Shown: piece after piece, positions 14,101-27,260 of the stretch | How positions within the stretch are numbered: position 1 is the first letter of the stretch | Layout of the letters: the number at the start of each line of letters is the position of its first letter | DNA from: Himantopus leucocephalus | Taxonomy: Eukaryota > Chordata > Aves > Charadriiformes > Recurvirostridae | Assembly (NCBI GenBank): GCA_003993805.1 | Contig: RSEF01000013.1 | Span: forward strand, 19,327,692-19,391,691 | Direction: 5' to 3' | DNA: 64,000 bases | Notes under the pieces: generated by a model | What the model was told of the DNA's origin: nothing | Databases searched by the model: none | The model's input: only the letters and a program-made list of their open reading frames with translations | Translations under genes and position numbers: made by a program

Positions 14101-16924
14101 AGTCTTCCTCTTTTTCAAATACTGATAGATGCCAGCTACGGTACATTTTGTCCTTGTGCATCACCCAGAATTATTTGGGCATGACATTTATTTTCATGTA
14201 ATACAAACAGCGTATGGAGGAGGGGGGAACAACCAGATTCATTTTGTACTTTGGATTCAATTTTGTTTAGATGACTATCCGTCCAACACCACTACCCTTT
14301 TTTTTAAATAATCATACTTAAAACATGGAAAAAACCTACTTTTTCCTTTAAAATTAAAATTCAGTGATGATACACACTCAGCAGTAAAATGGCTTAGTTT
14401 TGCTCATCATCATCAAGAAGCATTTGAGTGACAGAGTCAAGTTAAAAAGCCCTGATTAGCACGTGAAAGAACATAAAAGATCCAAACAAAAGCAGAGCTT
14501 CAGATGCCTCAAATACAAATACCCCAAATAAATAAAGCCTTGGTGTTGGCAAAGCTTGTTTGTGGGATATCTAACTCATGAGAGAAAAGAATCCCCCTTT
14601 TGTTTTGGGGAGACTTCAGATGTTGGCTATACGTCACCCATTAATAAAAACTGACTTGACCCATTAAGACAGGAGCGATCCTGTGCCGTCCTCTCTCCCT
14701 CCGGCCTGTCTAAAGCTGAATAACGTAAATAATTCCAACTCTTTCTCAATAAACAGCTCAAGAGTCAACACACTTCTGTTCCTTTTGATGACACACGAGA
14801 CCCCCCATGTGCCACGACTGGTGCTGATGAAAACATCTGTGAAACTTCCATGTTTAGCAAATCCATGCTAAAAGTTGGCTGATCTTTAACCCCCTTGGGA
14901 CATCCATGTTTTGTACACGTGTGGGAACACGCTGCCTCCAGCCAAGGAGCTGGACGAGCTCCCCGTGAGAAGTCACGGCATCCAGGCTATGACCCTGCTG
15001 CGGGAACGCACGTGGCCACGCCACACACGGTGACCACCCAGCGGCGACTAACCATGTAGAGCTTTGAGCAAACCACGAGCAATGACCCCGTAAGCCAAAG
15101 GCCGCGTCCGTCCCAGCCGGGGTTTGACAAGTACTGCCCCACACGGAGCAACGTCACCATTTCCATCCACACCCTCATTCCCGCTCCTCACATGGTGTAA
15201 CTCTTACGCTCTTCCATCGTATCACTCATGTGCACCACGGCCTAGGAGACCTGTTTGCCACCAGTTTGGCCCAGAGTGTACCAGTGAGCAGGCAGCAGGT
15301 TTTGCACGTTGACCTCCCTCTGCAGCAAGCAACAGGGAACACTGGGGTACGGACACAACACCCTCAGGGTCATCCAGCCACGAGCTCAAGCAAGTACGCA
15401 TCTCCTTTCGGAGGATTAGGAAGGGAAGTCTGTACACCAACATCAGGCCAAGAGAATTGCCTCAGCAGAACAACCGGGGCTGGCTGCGAGAAGTGTGGAT
15501 GGAGCATGTGCTGCTTTGCTGGATGCTCCGCAGGCACTCAGTGTCCCTCAAGGCACGGCCCCACCTCACCAGGGCTTCACGCCCTTGCGCTGGCTGTGCT
15601 AACCCACAGCTGAACCCTGTCAGCTTGTGCGCGGCAGCGATACCAACCGCATCACCCTCTGCCCCGCAGCCAGGCTGGCTCTGCCCCACCGCGTCCTCCA
15701 GCCCACACACCCAGAGCTTTGCTAAGCCCGGGCTTCAGGTAGTGTTTTTCCCCAAATATACTGGACCTAAATTCCTGGCATGAGTGTCATTACTGTCCTC
15801 CAAACCACATTGTCTTAAAAATAAGACACCAACAGTTTCAAACAAAATTGTCATATTCCAAGTTGACAGTCTAAGGACTGAAAGAAACTGGGAGGAAAAA
15901 AAATCCATTTTCCTTACTGTAGTGTCCAGCACTTCGCACCCGTGGCACCAACCCCACCCGCCTCCTGCTGCTCCCGAAGGCACTCGCACACACTCCGCCG
16001 CTCCGAGTTACTTAAGGGCGAAAGCCAAGCCCAAGGGGAAGCAGCTACATACATTCGGAGAAAGGGAAAAAAAGAGAGTGGTGGGAAAGCACCTCCTGGT
16101 CCTCTCGAGCTTTTCTGAAGGAACTTCATAAGCACAGCAGAGCAAAAGACAAAAAAGGCCCTCATTCAGTTTTAAAGATATTTAAAGGCCGTTGTTCCTA
16201 ATGGATTGTCATACTTTAAAATAAATGAGATCAGATGCGTTCAGCTGAGCTGCATCCCATAACACCAAGAGCTTTTAGAGCTGGCCTCAGAGCATGCCCA
16301 TTAAAACTCCATCAAATAATTACCGTCAATTTGGCTGCAGGTAGAGCTTTAACCTCAGACTGCATAATTTGGGGGAAAATTCAAAATCTAACGGTAGCGT
16401 CTTACTTATTAAGGGTATTTTAATCGTCTGTTCTGCTGCCTCACATGCTCCCACTTGTACTTCCCGGATACTGATGAGTCTGAATCTGCACGGGCAGAGC
16501 TCAAGCGCTGCGCCTTTGCTCCCCGCATGCATATTTTTATGTTGATGACATCCAAACTGGACAAAAAGAGGACTCAGTGCCATCAGGGACACTTGATTAT
16601 TAATTCCATCTGGGCTTTTTCATTCCACTAGTCTAGATCCACATCAGGAGCTTTAGTCTCACCAAAGATGAGTCTGACCCTGTGATGTCCCCGCGGTGGG
16701 ACACGAGAGCCCAGTGACCCTGGGACACAGCACGTGGCACAGCACCGCGCCCCATCCTGCCCCTCTTGCTCCCCAAAAGGCCAGACCAACCCCAGGCAGG
16801 GCTGCCTCCCGCGTGCTGCTAAAACGGCACTGGTTTTATGGAGACACATAACGCGGTCCCATTTTAATTTCAGCATGTGGATCAAATAATTGTTTGGATT
16901 TTAATATTGAGTCTACGTTTCAGT

Positions 16925-17024
16925 GATTTGCATTTAAATGTGTTGTCAGAGAACTTCCAGAAATCTTTAATAAGAAGACCGATTTGCATTTTAATGTGCA
17001 CTTAAAGAATTTCAAGAAATCTTT
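16925..17024. promoter_or_regulatory. Tandemly duplicated octamer-containing module (candidate enhancer core)
   Basis: Two 44-bp copies, 16,925-16,968 and 16,981-17,024, start 56 bp apart and match at 36 of 44 positions. Each begins with a perfect ATTTGCAT, the reverse of the POU-factor octamer ATGCAAAT. Each continues with a T/A-rich AATGTG word and ends with AGAAATCTTT. The divergence outside these words, with the words themselves preserved, suggests an old local duplication under some constraint. It lies in the KCTD16 intron about 18 kb downstream of the main coding exon. Binding by a POU factor is inferred from the motif only. Confidence 0.45.
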
Positions 17025-18050
17025 TCATGTGAATAGTGTTATCTGAGTAACGTTCACATTCGAGGGGGAACGAGAACTGCCGAATTGCTCAGTACAATTC
17101 TAACAAAACTACTTTTGTGAGACAGCCCAGCTTTGGTGGCCTTTGTTTAGGAAAAAAAAAAAAAAAAAAAGATGTGGTTTACGGGGAAAGCTGGGAGAGG
17201 TGGGAAGGCGGTGGTGAGACCTGGGCTGGTGCAGAGAGGGCTGAAGTGCCAGTCACCGGGGCTCAGCCCTCCTCGCGACCGAGAGCGCTCGGGTGAAGCC
17301 CGAGCCTGGCGGGCAAAGACCCACAGAGGGATCGTGAGCTCTAAAGGGCCGTTTGCTGGAGCTGGCAGCAGCTTTATAAATAATTCATCTGGGTAACGTC
17401 TCACTTCAGCCATCCAGCAAGCTATGGGACCAGCAGCTTGTCTTCCACGTCAAAAGCAAAGGGAGACAAAAACGTGATTTCTTCCCGGTTCTCCTCCATA
17501 AAAGGAGTATTTTAACCTCCCTGTGACTCTCCCTATCTCTTTAGAGCATGTTGCAGCATCTAAGATGCTGCTACATTTATGCCTTCGGGTTACAGGGCCA
17601 CCCTCCTCTCTTCTAATCTATCCGCTACCACTTACATCCGTCAGATTGTTGGGAAAAGGAAGCAGAGAGGCTGGGTAGAGCTTCTGAGAATGAGAAATAG
17701 AGTAAGTCTTCACAAAAGCTAATAACAAAGACAAGCTAAGACAAAAAAGGAATAGAAAACCCCTCACAAGCCCCAGTCCTCCCCAGCCCGTCAGAAACAC
17801 CCCACTGAGGCAGAGCGCAGAAGTCCCCTCCCGCCACCGCCGTCCTCGTGCCCAGCCAAGCCTCCCGCCACAAAGGGACCGGCTCACAACACAGAGCACA
17901 TCCCGCAGCCTTCAAAACCAAAACTGCAGTTGCCCAACAGGTCCGGGGGACCAGCGGGTGGCTGCGCAGATGATCTGACACCCCTAGCTGACGTTCTTCC
18001 ATGAAGCAGTAGAACGCTAGCACAGGTCCTCATGAGGGGAGTCACTCCAG

Positions 18051-18284
18051 CAGCACGGGGTTAAGTGCTAGGGAGAGAATCTGTGTTTCTGCTTTTCAGC
18101 TTTATCTCATACTCATTCCTAAGCAGAGGAAAACTCTAAGCTGATGTGAAAACAAGTTCTTTTTTCCNCAGCACGGGGTTAAGTGCTAGGGAGAGAATCT
18201 GTGTTTCTGCTTATCAGCTTTATCTCATACTCATTCCTAAGCAGAGGAAAACCTAAGCTGATGTGAAAACAAGTTCTTTTTTCC
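18051..18284. repeat. Direct duplication across a single N (likely assembly overlap)
   Basis: Bases 18,051-18,167 (117 bp) are repeated at 18,169-18,284 (116 bp) with one substitution and one 1-bp deletion. A lone N at 18,168 separates them. Near-identity plus a lone N exactly at the junction is the signature of two contig ends, or two haplotypes, that overlap but were scaffolded end to end. A real tandem duplication would not need an N at its boundary. Confidence 0.85.
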
Positions 18285-21200
18285 ATCTGTAATAGCAGCA
18301 AAGGAATGGCTCCTTTAGCACGGGCTTTCTTATGAAGGATTTGTACATGCTTGCAGGTTATCTTAACAGAATATCAGGTTTCTGCACTGTTCAGGTTCTT
18401 TACATTCTCACTTAAGCACCAAATATACTCAGTATGCAGAACAGCTCTGCTGATCATACAGTTAAATCAGGCATTGAAATGTAAGTTTTATGAAGTTATC
18501 TTGTGTGTTTCTAGATCACGCGAACAGACACAGGCTCCAGTCCCTACCACAAACGCTCAAGTTAGGCTAATCTTTAAAATAGACCAGTCCAAAGATTCAT
18601 GCACAAATACGCAAAGCACCTGAGAAGCCCACAGTCCAACCACAAACCCTTACCTTCACCCCGTGCCCCTCCAGCGCCCCCCTTCCCACGGCTCCCCCCT
18701 GCAGGGAAACCCGCTCGACCTGCAATCACAGCTGTGCCAAACGCACACCCTCGGGCTCCAAGTGGCAGGAGGGGCTCTTTCCAATAAATAGCTGAGGACC
18801 AGCACACCACTAGCAACAAGGGGAGGAACTTAGAGACTATCATAAGATTAAAATCTGCTCTTTTAGGCCCCAGAAGTAACTTGCAGCTAAGACAGTGCCT
18901 GTGAATGCAGGAATGCTGTCCTGCTGCTAAACAAAGCACGGCTGAGGCATTTATCAAAAATAAATGACTTTAGGAAACAAAGACACTTATTTTTAGCAGA
19001 CGACTCGCTCCCTGACAGCACCCTGTTCAGTTCACATAACTTCACCGTACCCAGTGACTCCGGTTGTTTCCCCATCTCCCCGATGGATGCTGGCGCTGCT
19101 GCTCCTGCGCCCGTTGCACTGCGAATGCCGCGAGCACACACTTACTCTGAGCTGCAAGAGGAACCGGGGAGCTCAGATCCAGCCTCCTCTGCCTCCCCCC
19201 CAAGTCTGCGCTTTGGTAAAGTACAGCACATTCCTGTCCTGTGCACCACCGAGAGACCTGTAATCGAAATGCGCACACAGATACGTGTGCTGCTCCCAGA
19301 CGCGCCCGCTCCGGGGCAGAGCTCGCGCCCCCCAGCTTCCCTAACCGCCCGCGATTTTACACTGCCATCGAAAGTTTAAAAACCGCAGTCAGCCAAGCGG
19401 AGACATATGCAAGGAGACAGCACAATAATTAGTGAAAAGCAAACTGGATACTTCAGAGTCTAAATTATCTAACGCATAATTGGTACATAAGTAAGAATAT
19501 TTGTTTGTTTACTCTACGTGGGGTCACCTACTGCTTCCACTGAACAACGCTGTCATGGATTTTAAATGGAATAGGCTTCTGCTGCTTAAGCCAATTATTT
19601 TCTCACCAGAGATCAGAGCATCAATAAAAATGAACAAATAAGCCAGTTTTTGATCAGCTGAAATACTGGTCATGTGGGATTTTTATCATATTCTTTATTG
19701 CCATAAACATAAACAGAGCATCACACACGCATCAACACTGCCAACTCTCGTAATTTTTCTGAGCGTTTCGTGACAGCTGATGTTTATCCTCATCCACCTG
19801 CCTGGAGACAGGGCGCTTCTGGGCTTGGGGGAATTTCTGTGGGTTCTTTTAACGTACGCCCAAGTGTTGACCCCGGGGAGCTCGCCCCTGGGGTGGGTTA
19901 CCAGGGAGGGCTGTGTAATCCCCTCAAAGACAGCGCAGCTGCTCGCGGGCCGCCGGTTCCCGAAGCACAGGCTCCTGCTCTTCTCCCGTTTGCCCCGGTA
20001 AACCCAGCGGGAACAGGCTGGGACCCCAGCGACGGGGGCACGTGGCACGCTCCCGTCAGTGAACCCGACAGGGGGAGCGGTGAACGGGGTCCTTCTGCGT
20101 CATTTTACAGATCTGCTGCTCCACAGCACGGTCCCTATCCGGGTAGCCAGCCACGCGTCCTCAGGGGAAGCACACTGGATGGTGGTTAATGCCCAGATGC
20201 TGAGGAGAAAACAGGGTGACGACAGATTTTGTATCATCCCGTATTTCAACAACAGTTCCACGCAAAGGGAAACCTCTCCTTGATGTAGAAGCTGGCTCTG
20301 TATCTCTGGTGACTTTGGGAGGCTCAAATACACGCGTCGTTTGGCACACTGCTATCAGGGCGCGCAATACACGCCAAATAAAACTTCAGCTACGAAGGCG
20401 GAAAATAATTTAAAGGTTTTACTGAAACCATTTTAACAATGCTGGTGAACGGGCACAGCGATCCTGCCGATCCCACAGTCACGAAGGGGTCTCTGCATTT
20501 TTACTCAGGTCCTTGTGGTTGGTCCATGTCAGCTCTAAGGGCTGATGAGCAAGAGCTCGTCACATGGATTCAGTCTCCTCTGGGGACGTATGGGACACGT
20601 CCCTGCCCTGTGGAAGGGAATTGCTTTATATCAGGTTATATCCAGGTGGACGTGTTCAGAACAGCTCAGTGAAAATCTGAATCGTGTACATCCAAACAGC
20701 TTTTGGCAAACTGTGTCTTTATGAATTTATCAAACCTGATCTGTCTTTCCAAAGTGGCTGTGTCGCTGCGCGCCACGTTACAACAGAAGATGATGGAGCG
20801 TAGTATGACAGGCAAAAATACGGACCAGCAGTTCAACGTACACACAAGTGTTCCCTGGTTTGCATTTTCAGATAGGAGTAAAAGAAAACGCTTTAGATTA
20901 AAAATGCAGTTCCTGGTAAGGTCCATAGGCTCCAGCCTGCCCCCCCCAGCCCTGGAAGCACCATGAAGTGGCTCCTACACAACCCTGCCAGGGAAAGGGG
21001 AGGGGACGGGCGCAGCGACGCACGGCGGAGGTCAGGGCACCCCCCCTTTCAGCACAGACCTCCCACCCCGCTCCCGCGGAGCGGACATGGTGGGAGCAGT
21101 CCGTCCTGAGAGGCTCTTCAAATACCCCTGACTCGGGTCACACGCGTGTACGCATGCGGACTGACAGCATCGCAGGCGGGACACCGACAACCATGCGCGA

Positions 21201-21940
21201 GCCATGAACGCTGTTTGCATAAGCAGTAACAAATACAAACAATAAAGTATCTAATAACCTTACACAAAGCTGTTTTGAAGGAAATATGATTTTCCCTAAC
21301 GAAACATTCTTTAAGGTTTAACTTAATCTGCTCTCTTCAGTTACTTCATCCCTTGGGAATAAGCACATTAAAACGCTGACGATCTGTACAAGCAAGAAAA
21401 GGCATTACAATGCCATTATCAATACAAACCAATTTAAAATGCTTCCAATGTTTGGAGAAGAGCTACAGCATGATTGCAAACAAAATCTCTGATCACTTTT
21501 TCAAACAATATTTAATCTCTCTTATAGCCATGGCTCTGTAAAAGCTGCATCTGCAAACAAAAAATGCAGTGTGTAACTAAAGTTGTCACTACAGCTGAGC
21601 AAACACATTCCAGCTAATATTTTACTTATTAAATTCCACTTTTTTCTTTTTGGAATATGTTCAAAATCAGGTCACGGAACTTGCAAACATCTTCATCACT
21701 GATTTTTTTTGCTGGGTTTCTCCATGCAGTGGAGAAACCTGGCAGGGTCCGGTGCAGGAAATTCGGGTGCAGGAAAATTTCCCTCTCCCCGAGGCGGTGG
21801 TTTATGTCACCAACCAGGAGGGCGGACACTTGGAATATGATACTGGAATTCAGGTTGAGTTTTATGGCTGGGTAACATAAGCAGATGTACTGACACCGCT
21901 TTCAAGGCCCGGTTTGATTTCAAGCCATCGAGCTGTAGGT

Positions 21941-22040
21941 NNNNNNNNNNNNNNNNNNNNNNNNNNNNNNNNNNNNNNNNNNNNNNNNNNNNNNNNNNNN
22001 NNNNNNNNNNNNNNNNNNNNNNNNNNNNNNNNNNNNNNNN
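21941..22040. other. 100-N assembly gap
   Basis: Exactly 100 N, the conventional placeholder for a gap of unknown size. The flanks show no obvious duplicated text. True missing length is unknown. Confidence 0.99.
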
Positions 22041-23740
22041 AAAGAAAAAATGACAAGTAGAGCAATAATAACAATAGTCAAAAAGTAATTTGTTCTTAAC
22101 CTGTTCAAAATAAAAATAACTAGTGTACAAGTTCACTCCTTGGACCATCTGCATCTCATAAGCATAAGTTAAAATCCTGACGCCATCTGTTCAATTGGAA
22201 TTTTAATACTGTACCAATACGCCAAATCACAATTATGCTAGCAAGGACAGCAGCCTCCTCACTTACCAAACAACTTGCTGCCGTACTTTAACGAGACGGG
22301 GAACGAGAAGCAGCCAACTTGGAGCAAAATGAATGCGGGTGCTTGCTGCTAACCCCGGGCTGGGGGAAACGGGCCCAGGCCGGCAGCGGCGCGCCGGGAG
22401 CCGCCCTCCCAGCCCCAACACAAAAAGGCAATTTGGGTAGGACATCTGAAGACTAAAAAGTAAACAGAAAAAATTCTCTAGGTTCTCGTGGAATATATTA
22501 GTTCTCAACAAGAGCAGCGCATTTGCCATCCTGCAAAGTTGGCATCCCCAACAAAGCCCTTCCAGAGGAGACATCCATCTCTCTGTGGTGAGGTTCCAGT
22601 CTCCTGCCACAACCCAACGCCCGCTGTTGGGCCACAGGGGTGGCTGTGACTCTCTGGTCCTTCTGCACCTGTGCCAGGCACCAGCCGTGGTCACCTCTAT
22701 GACTTCTGTTTGTCCCTGGGATGGACCAAATAGGAGACGCTGAGATCCCAGCGAGACCCAGAGTGGTTGGAATTGTGAATCAGGGATCAGTTTGAATTCA
22801 ATGGCAAAAAAATGTCTTGTGAAGTGCCTAAAAAAACCTACCTTGCTAAATTAGCCTAGTAGATTTACACCATCTTTTAACTAATTATTACTAGAGAGGC
22901 TGTTGAAAGCTTTTGCATATTTTATATTGGTCCTAGTGGGAAAAAATCCATTTTGAAATGGAAATTAATATAATATCTGCCAAGCCTTCTTCAGTGGTAT
23001 TTTTTTTGCTCAGCAATATTGTTGAGTTGCAAACCATACATCATGTCCTGTGCTTGTTAGGATCAATTTCTTCAAGAAAGAAAAATAGAAACATGTTCCC
23101 TTACCACTGCAGGATATAAAGTGAATGAAACTGAGGGAGGGGAAGAAGGCAAAACACTTGTCAAGCGAGTAAATCTTAAAGACGTAGCACATATCCATTT
23201 TTTCCTGATCAATGGAACTATGTAGGTATGTTCACAAAATTTAATTAAGTTCTGTTCCCCAAGAAATCTATGTGCAATGTTTCCCTGCAATTATTTATTT
23301 ACTATGTGCCATGTAGCTTTTAGCTTTCATCCGGAAAATGATTGGTTTCCGCTGCATTTTCATTAGCAGGCGTGCAGCAGAGAGGCTGCTTCTCAAATGC
23401 TTTGTGGGAAGGTTTGCTCTTCTTTCCCATCTGTACGTGACTGCCTTCTCGCAAAGAAAATCTATTAATGTATTTAGACGCACTTCAAGTACAATGCCAT
23501 TTGTACCAAAGCCACCAGAAAAAGCTGGAAAAGAAACGTACAAATGAACAAAATTCAGCTCCGCTGCCAGGAGCTATGAATGCCGTGGGAGCTGTGGCTT
23601 TTGCCTCTTTGCATCCAGACTTGGTCTGATCCCGTTGTTGCTGGATTGTGAATAACACAAACTCAAAACTGCGCTACGGCAGCGAATTTATCTGGGCATG
23701 TCAGGAATGCAGCAACACCCAGTCAAAGGGGATGGGAAAC

Positions 23741-23897
23741 TTCTCATGGCCAGGGGACAGCGCAGCCTCAGGCAGGAGGTCTGAACCCCGCGGCTCATCT
23801 GTTGAAAGCAAAGAGACTGCAGNTTCTCATGGCCAGGGGACAGTGCAGCCTCAGGCAGGAGGTCTGAATCCCGCGGCTCATCTGTTGAAAGCAAAGA
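23741..23897. repeat. Direct duplication across a single N (likely assembly overlap)
   Basis: Bases 23,741-23,814 recur at 23,824-23,897 (74 bp) with two C/T differences. A lone N at 23,823 lies directly before the second copy. Eight bases follow the first copy before the N and do not match what follows the second copy. As at 18,168, this looks like an unmerged contig-end overlap with allelic differences. Confidence 0.8.
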
Positions 23898-26800
23898 TGC
23901 CCGGGGAGAGGCAGATGAATCCGTCTTCCTGCCCCTGAACAGGACTGGGCTGCTACTGTGCCACCGGCTTTGTACCAGCCTGACTGGAAACACGTGGGCT
24001 GCTGCTGGAGGAGAAAGGATGCAATTATTAAGAGTTTCAGATGGATCCTCTTCTCCAGTCCTTTGGAGTTGCAGCACAGGAAAGGTTATTCTGACTTCTT
24101 AAACCCAGAAAATCTTTATAAAGTAAATACTGATGCTTCCTAAGTACAAGTCAGGTATTTTGAAGATTTAAAAGTGGAAGTAAGTTAGAGCAGGGTGTGA
24201 TTCTCCCCATTAATGACCTCCAATAGATCTGCCAGTCTCAACGGGACACAGACTACCATGGGCTGCCTAATCCCATATCTGGGAAATGTTAATCTTTGTA
24301 ACGGGAGGTAGACTCATTTCTATTCATTGCCATCCTGCAAGCAAAAAAAAAAAAAAATCGAAACCAACTAACAGATATAAACCAGGAAAAAAACTAGTTG
24401 TGACATCCATTTCTATTTTAAGGCCAAATAAAGTGACAATACTGTCCTTCCGGGAGGCAGGTTATTTTATTTATTTATTTCCATCATGAAGGACATCAAA
24501 CCAGTGCACAGAACAAACACTGTTGCTACTAAATGTTCATCTTTTCTGTGACATGTGAAAATGTTCATTGGACTTGTGAAACGAGAAGCCCCCTCGCCCG
24601 GGCTGGAAGAGGTGAACCGGCCTTAGCAAAAAGCCCCCCCGGGGGCTGCAGCGGAGGAGCACGGGGAACCAGCGGGGAGGGACCTGGTCTCTCCCCAGCA
24701 CTGGGGATGTCACTGGGTTGTGGAAATTCCTCCCATAGACCAAATTTAAACCAGCTTTTCACTCTCTCTGCAAGAAATGGTATCTTTTGACTTCTGCCTT
24801 CACCTATAGGACTCTCTAAAGCAACAGATTCTTTAATCAAATCTTTACTGTTGAAAGCATTTTTAGCAGCATCCTGATTTCAATATTCTTTGTCTTCTAA
24901 AAGTAAGGCAGACCGGCTTTCTATCTGCAGACTCTGAACTGAAGGAAGGGAATGATTTATTCCTCAAGTAATATAAGTGCATTGACTTGAGAGAATAGAG
25001 AATTTGTTCTCTTCAATGCTCACAAATGAATGAAATCAAGAATACCTAAAAACTACTCTCCCCCAGCGAGGAAACACATGCTTTTGCATCTTGATAATTG
25101 TGGCTTCACCAGGGAAAGTAAAGACACCCTTGGGCTGCGTGTGGTTTAGGTTAAACAAAGTCCAATGGAATGGAAGTCTTTAATCGAGCCACGGGTACAA
25201 AACCTCTCTAACTGACAATTCTTGTGGATTAAGAGCGGATGGCAGGATTGAGAGAAAGTTGTTCTATCCAAAAATGGCAGGAATTACAGAGGCAAATCAG
25301 ACAGAAAAAAGCACGTAGGTTATAGCATGTCATGATCACCCAAGGAGACAAAAGGAACCCAACTTTCAAGAAATTGTCAGCAATGTGTTTCAGATAATGA
25401 CCTCTCAAGAAAGTGCAGCTATACTTCAATAAAGTACATTAAATATATTTGCTATGTCAAACAATGAGATATCTTCCACAGCAAACCTTTCTAATTAGCC
25501 AAATCACATGGGAGCCTACACTTGTGTCAGGGTAAGAAGCAACGGAGGGATAATGCGCTGCAGAAATGCTTGGCCAGATCTTTAGCTGTGGTAGCCGGAG
25601 CAGGTCTACTGGGCTCAGCAGAGCTTTTGTCATTAGCCTGAGCTCTTCATATTTACTCTTCTGCCTACAAATATAACACTATCAATATCAACAACAAATA
25701 TAATAAATGTTCTCATAAATAGTATCATCTAGGCATAAAAATGATATTACCACTGGCCCCTATTGGGCCATTAATTCAGAAACAAATTCTCCCTTTAATT
25801 CTGCAAGAAGACAGCGAGAAAGTTTTTTCCACAATTACGCTGCAACGTCACAGCAAACGGAAAGAACCAGGCCCCCTCCCTGCACCGCCTGGGATGATCA
25901 CCTGAAAACTAAGAGAGTAAAACCAAAGAAAACCAAAGCCAACATACTTTTTAAATAATCAGCAACTCATCAAATCCCTCCTTATTGATTTTTGCATGTT
26001 ATAAGCAAGGGGGTTTTAGATCTTCAGTGAAGCATCTCCATTTCTTTCCGAAGGCCCAGCCTTCCGCTCTGACGCCCAGCCTGCGCTCATTTGCCATACG
26101 ACACCGCACTCAGGCAACGACGCTGCAAGAGAAAACTCTGTTCAAAGTTTTTAAGAAAGCAGCCGTTACCAGTACAGGTGTTATATTTAGTTTAACTGAT
26201 GATCAGTAACCACATTTTTACATGGGCGTGCAAATAGGAAAGTTGCAAAAAGCCCTCTTCGCTTCCCAGTCTCCGGATTAGTCCCTCTTCAGTTCCTTTG
26301 TGGAACAAAATGTTGGACTTTCCCACACTACCAGTGAAAACTCTGAGCTGAGGAAAATTCCATACAGTTCTCTTTGTAGGAGCCCAAATAAACATTTTTT
26401 TCCATTTCTCTGACGGCATGCTTTTTGCTCACTCAAGCTTTGCTCTGAGTTTTTGGCTTTAAGAATATTTAAAGTGCAAAATTCAGTCAAAATCAGCATG
26501 TTCCACTGGGTTCTATTTCAGCCTGATTTAATTCTGGTGTAAAAATATACTCTGATTCAGTTTGATGGAAATTCAACCTGAAGTCTTGAAATAAGTCTCC
26601 TCCAAAATATGCAGAGAGAGAATTTTTTCTATAAATTTGGCTTTCAGGCCCTGGCCAAAGACTAATGCCCAAAGAGCAGCACCGGGTCTCCATTCCCACC
26701 CACAGCCCGAGCTCCGAGCGAGGATGAGAGTGTCCGCCAGGCTGCTGCTCCCTCCAGAGTGATTCTGTTCTTCTAGAAACACACACCAGAACTCGGGGTC

Positions 26801-26999
26801 ATTTTCCTGATTGAAATTAAAGGTTTGGGGATGTTGTAGTCTTTTTCCAACAAACTCCAGAGCCCCGTGTTCGGAGCGCAGCTAAAGAGATTTTCACTGC
26901 GGACTTAAAGGAGTTTGTTTTCAAGGTTTTCGGGATGGATTGCCAACCAGGATGGCCAGGGTTTTCCTCACTGTATTTTGGGTAGGGGAATCTTTTAGC

Positions 27000-27260
27000 T
27001 GCCTTAGCAACTAATCAATGAGCTCCTATAAATCACTGATGGCTTTTTTAGTAGATTCAGAAGAAGAACTGGAGAATTTTTTAACGCTAGTGATTTATGA
27101 ACCAGCTTCCCAAGTCCATGCAGTTATTACAGCTGTAGAATGCTCACACCAACACTGGGCTAACAGAGCGAAATGCATTTTACATGACTCATAGTCAATA
27201 GAAAGTGGTCAACAAGATCACACTCTAATTGAATAGTTTATATTTATGGGTATTTCAACA
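27000..27260. promoter_or_regulatory. Candidate conserved non-coding element
   Basis: An AT-rich, non-repetitive stretch with dense homeodomain- and AP-1-like words, such as TGACTCAT at about 27,186 next to TGCATTTTACA. It has no coding capacity and no repeat signature. It reads like the ancient non-coding elements found in large introns of neuronal genes, but this is an impression. Conservation cannot be measured here. Confidence 0.2.

Noticed and set aside
18051..18284. Genuine recent tandem duplication
   Set aside because: The lone N exactly at the junction, repeated at two other places in the window, fits an assembly join better.
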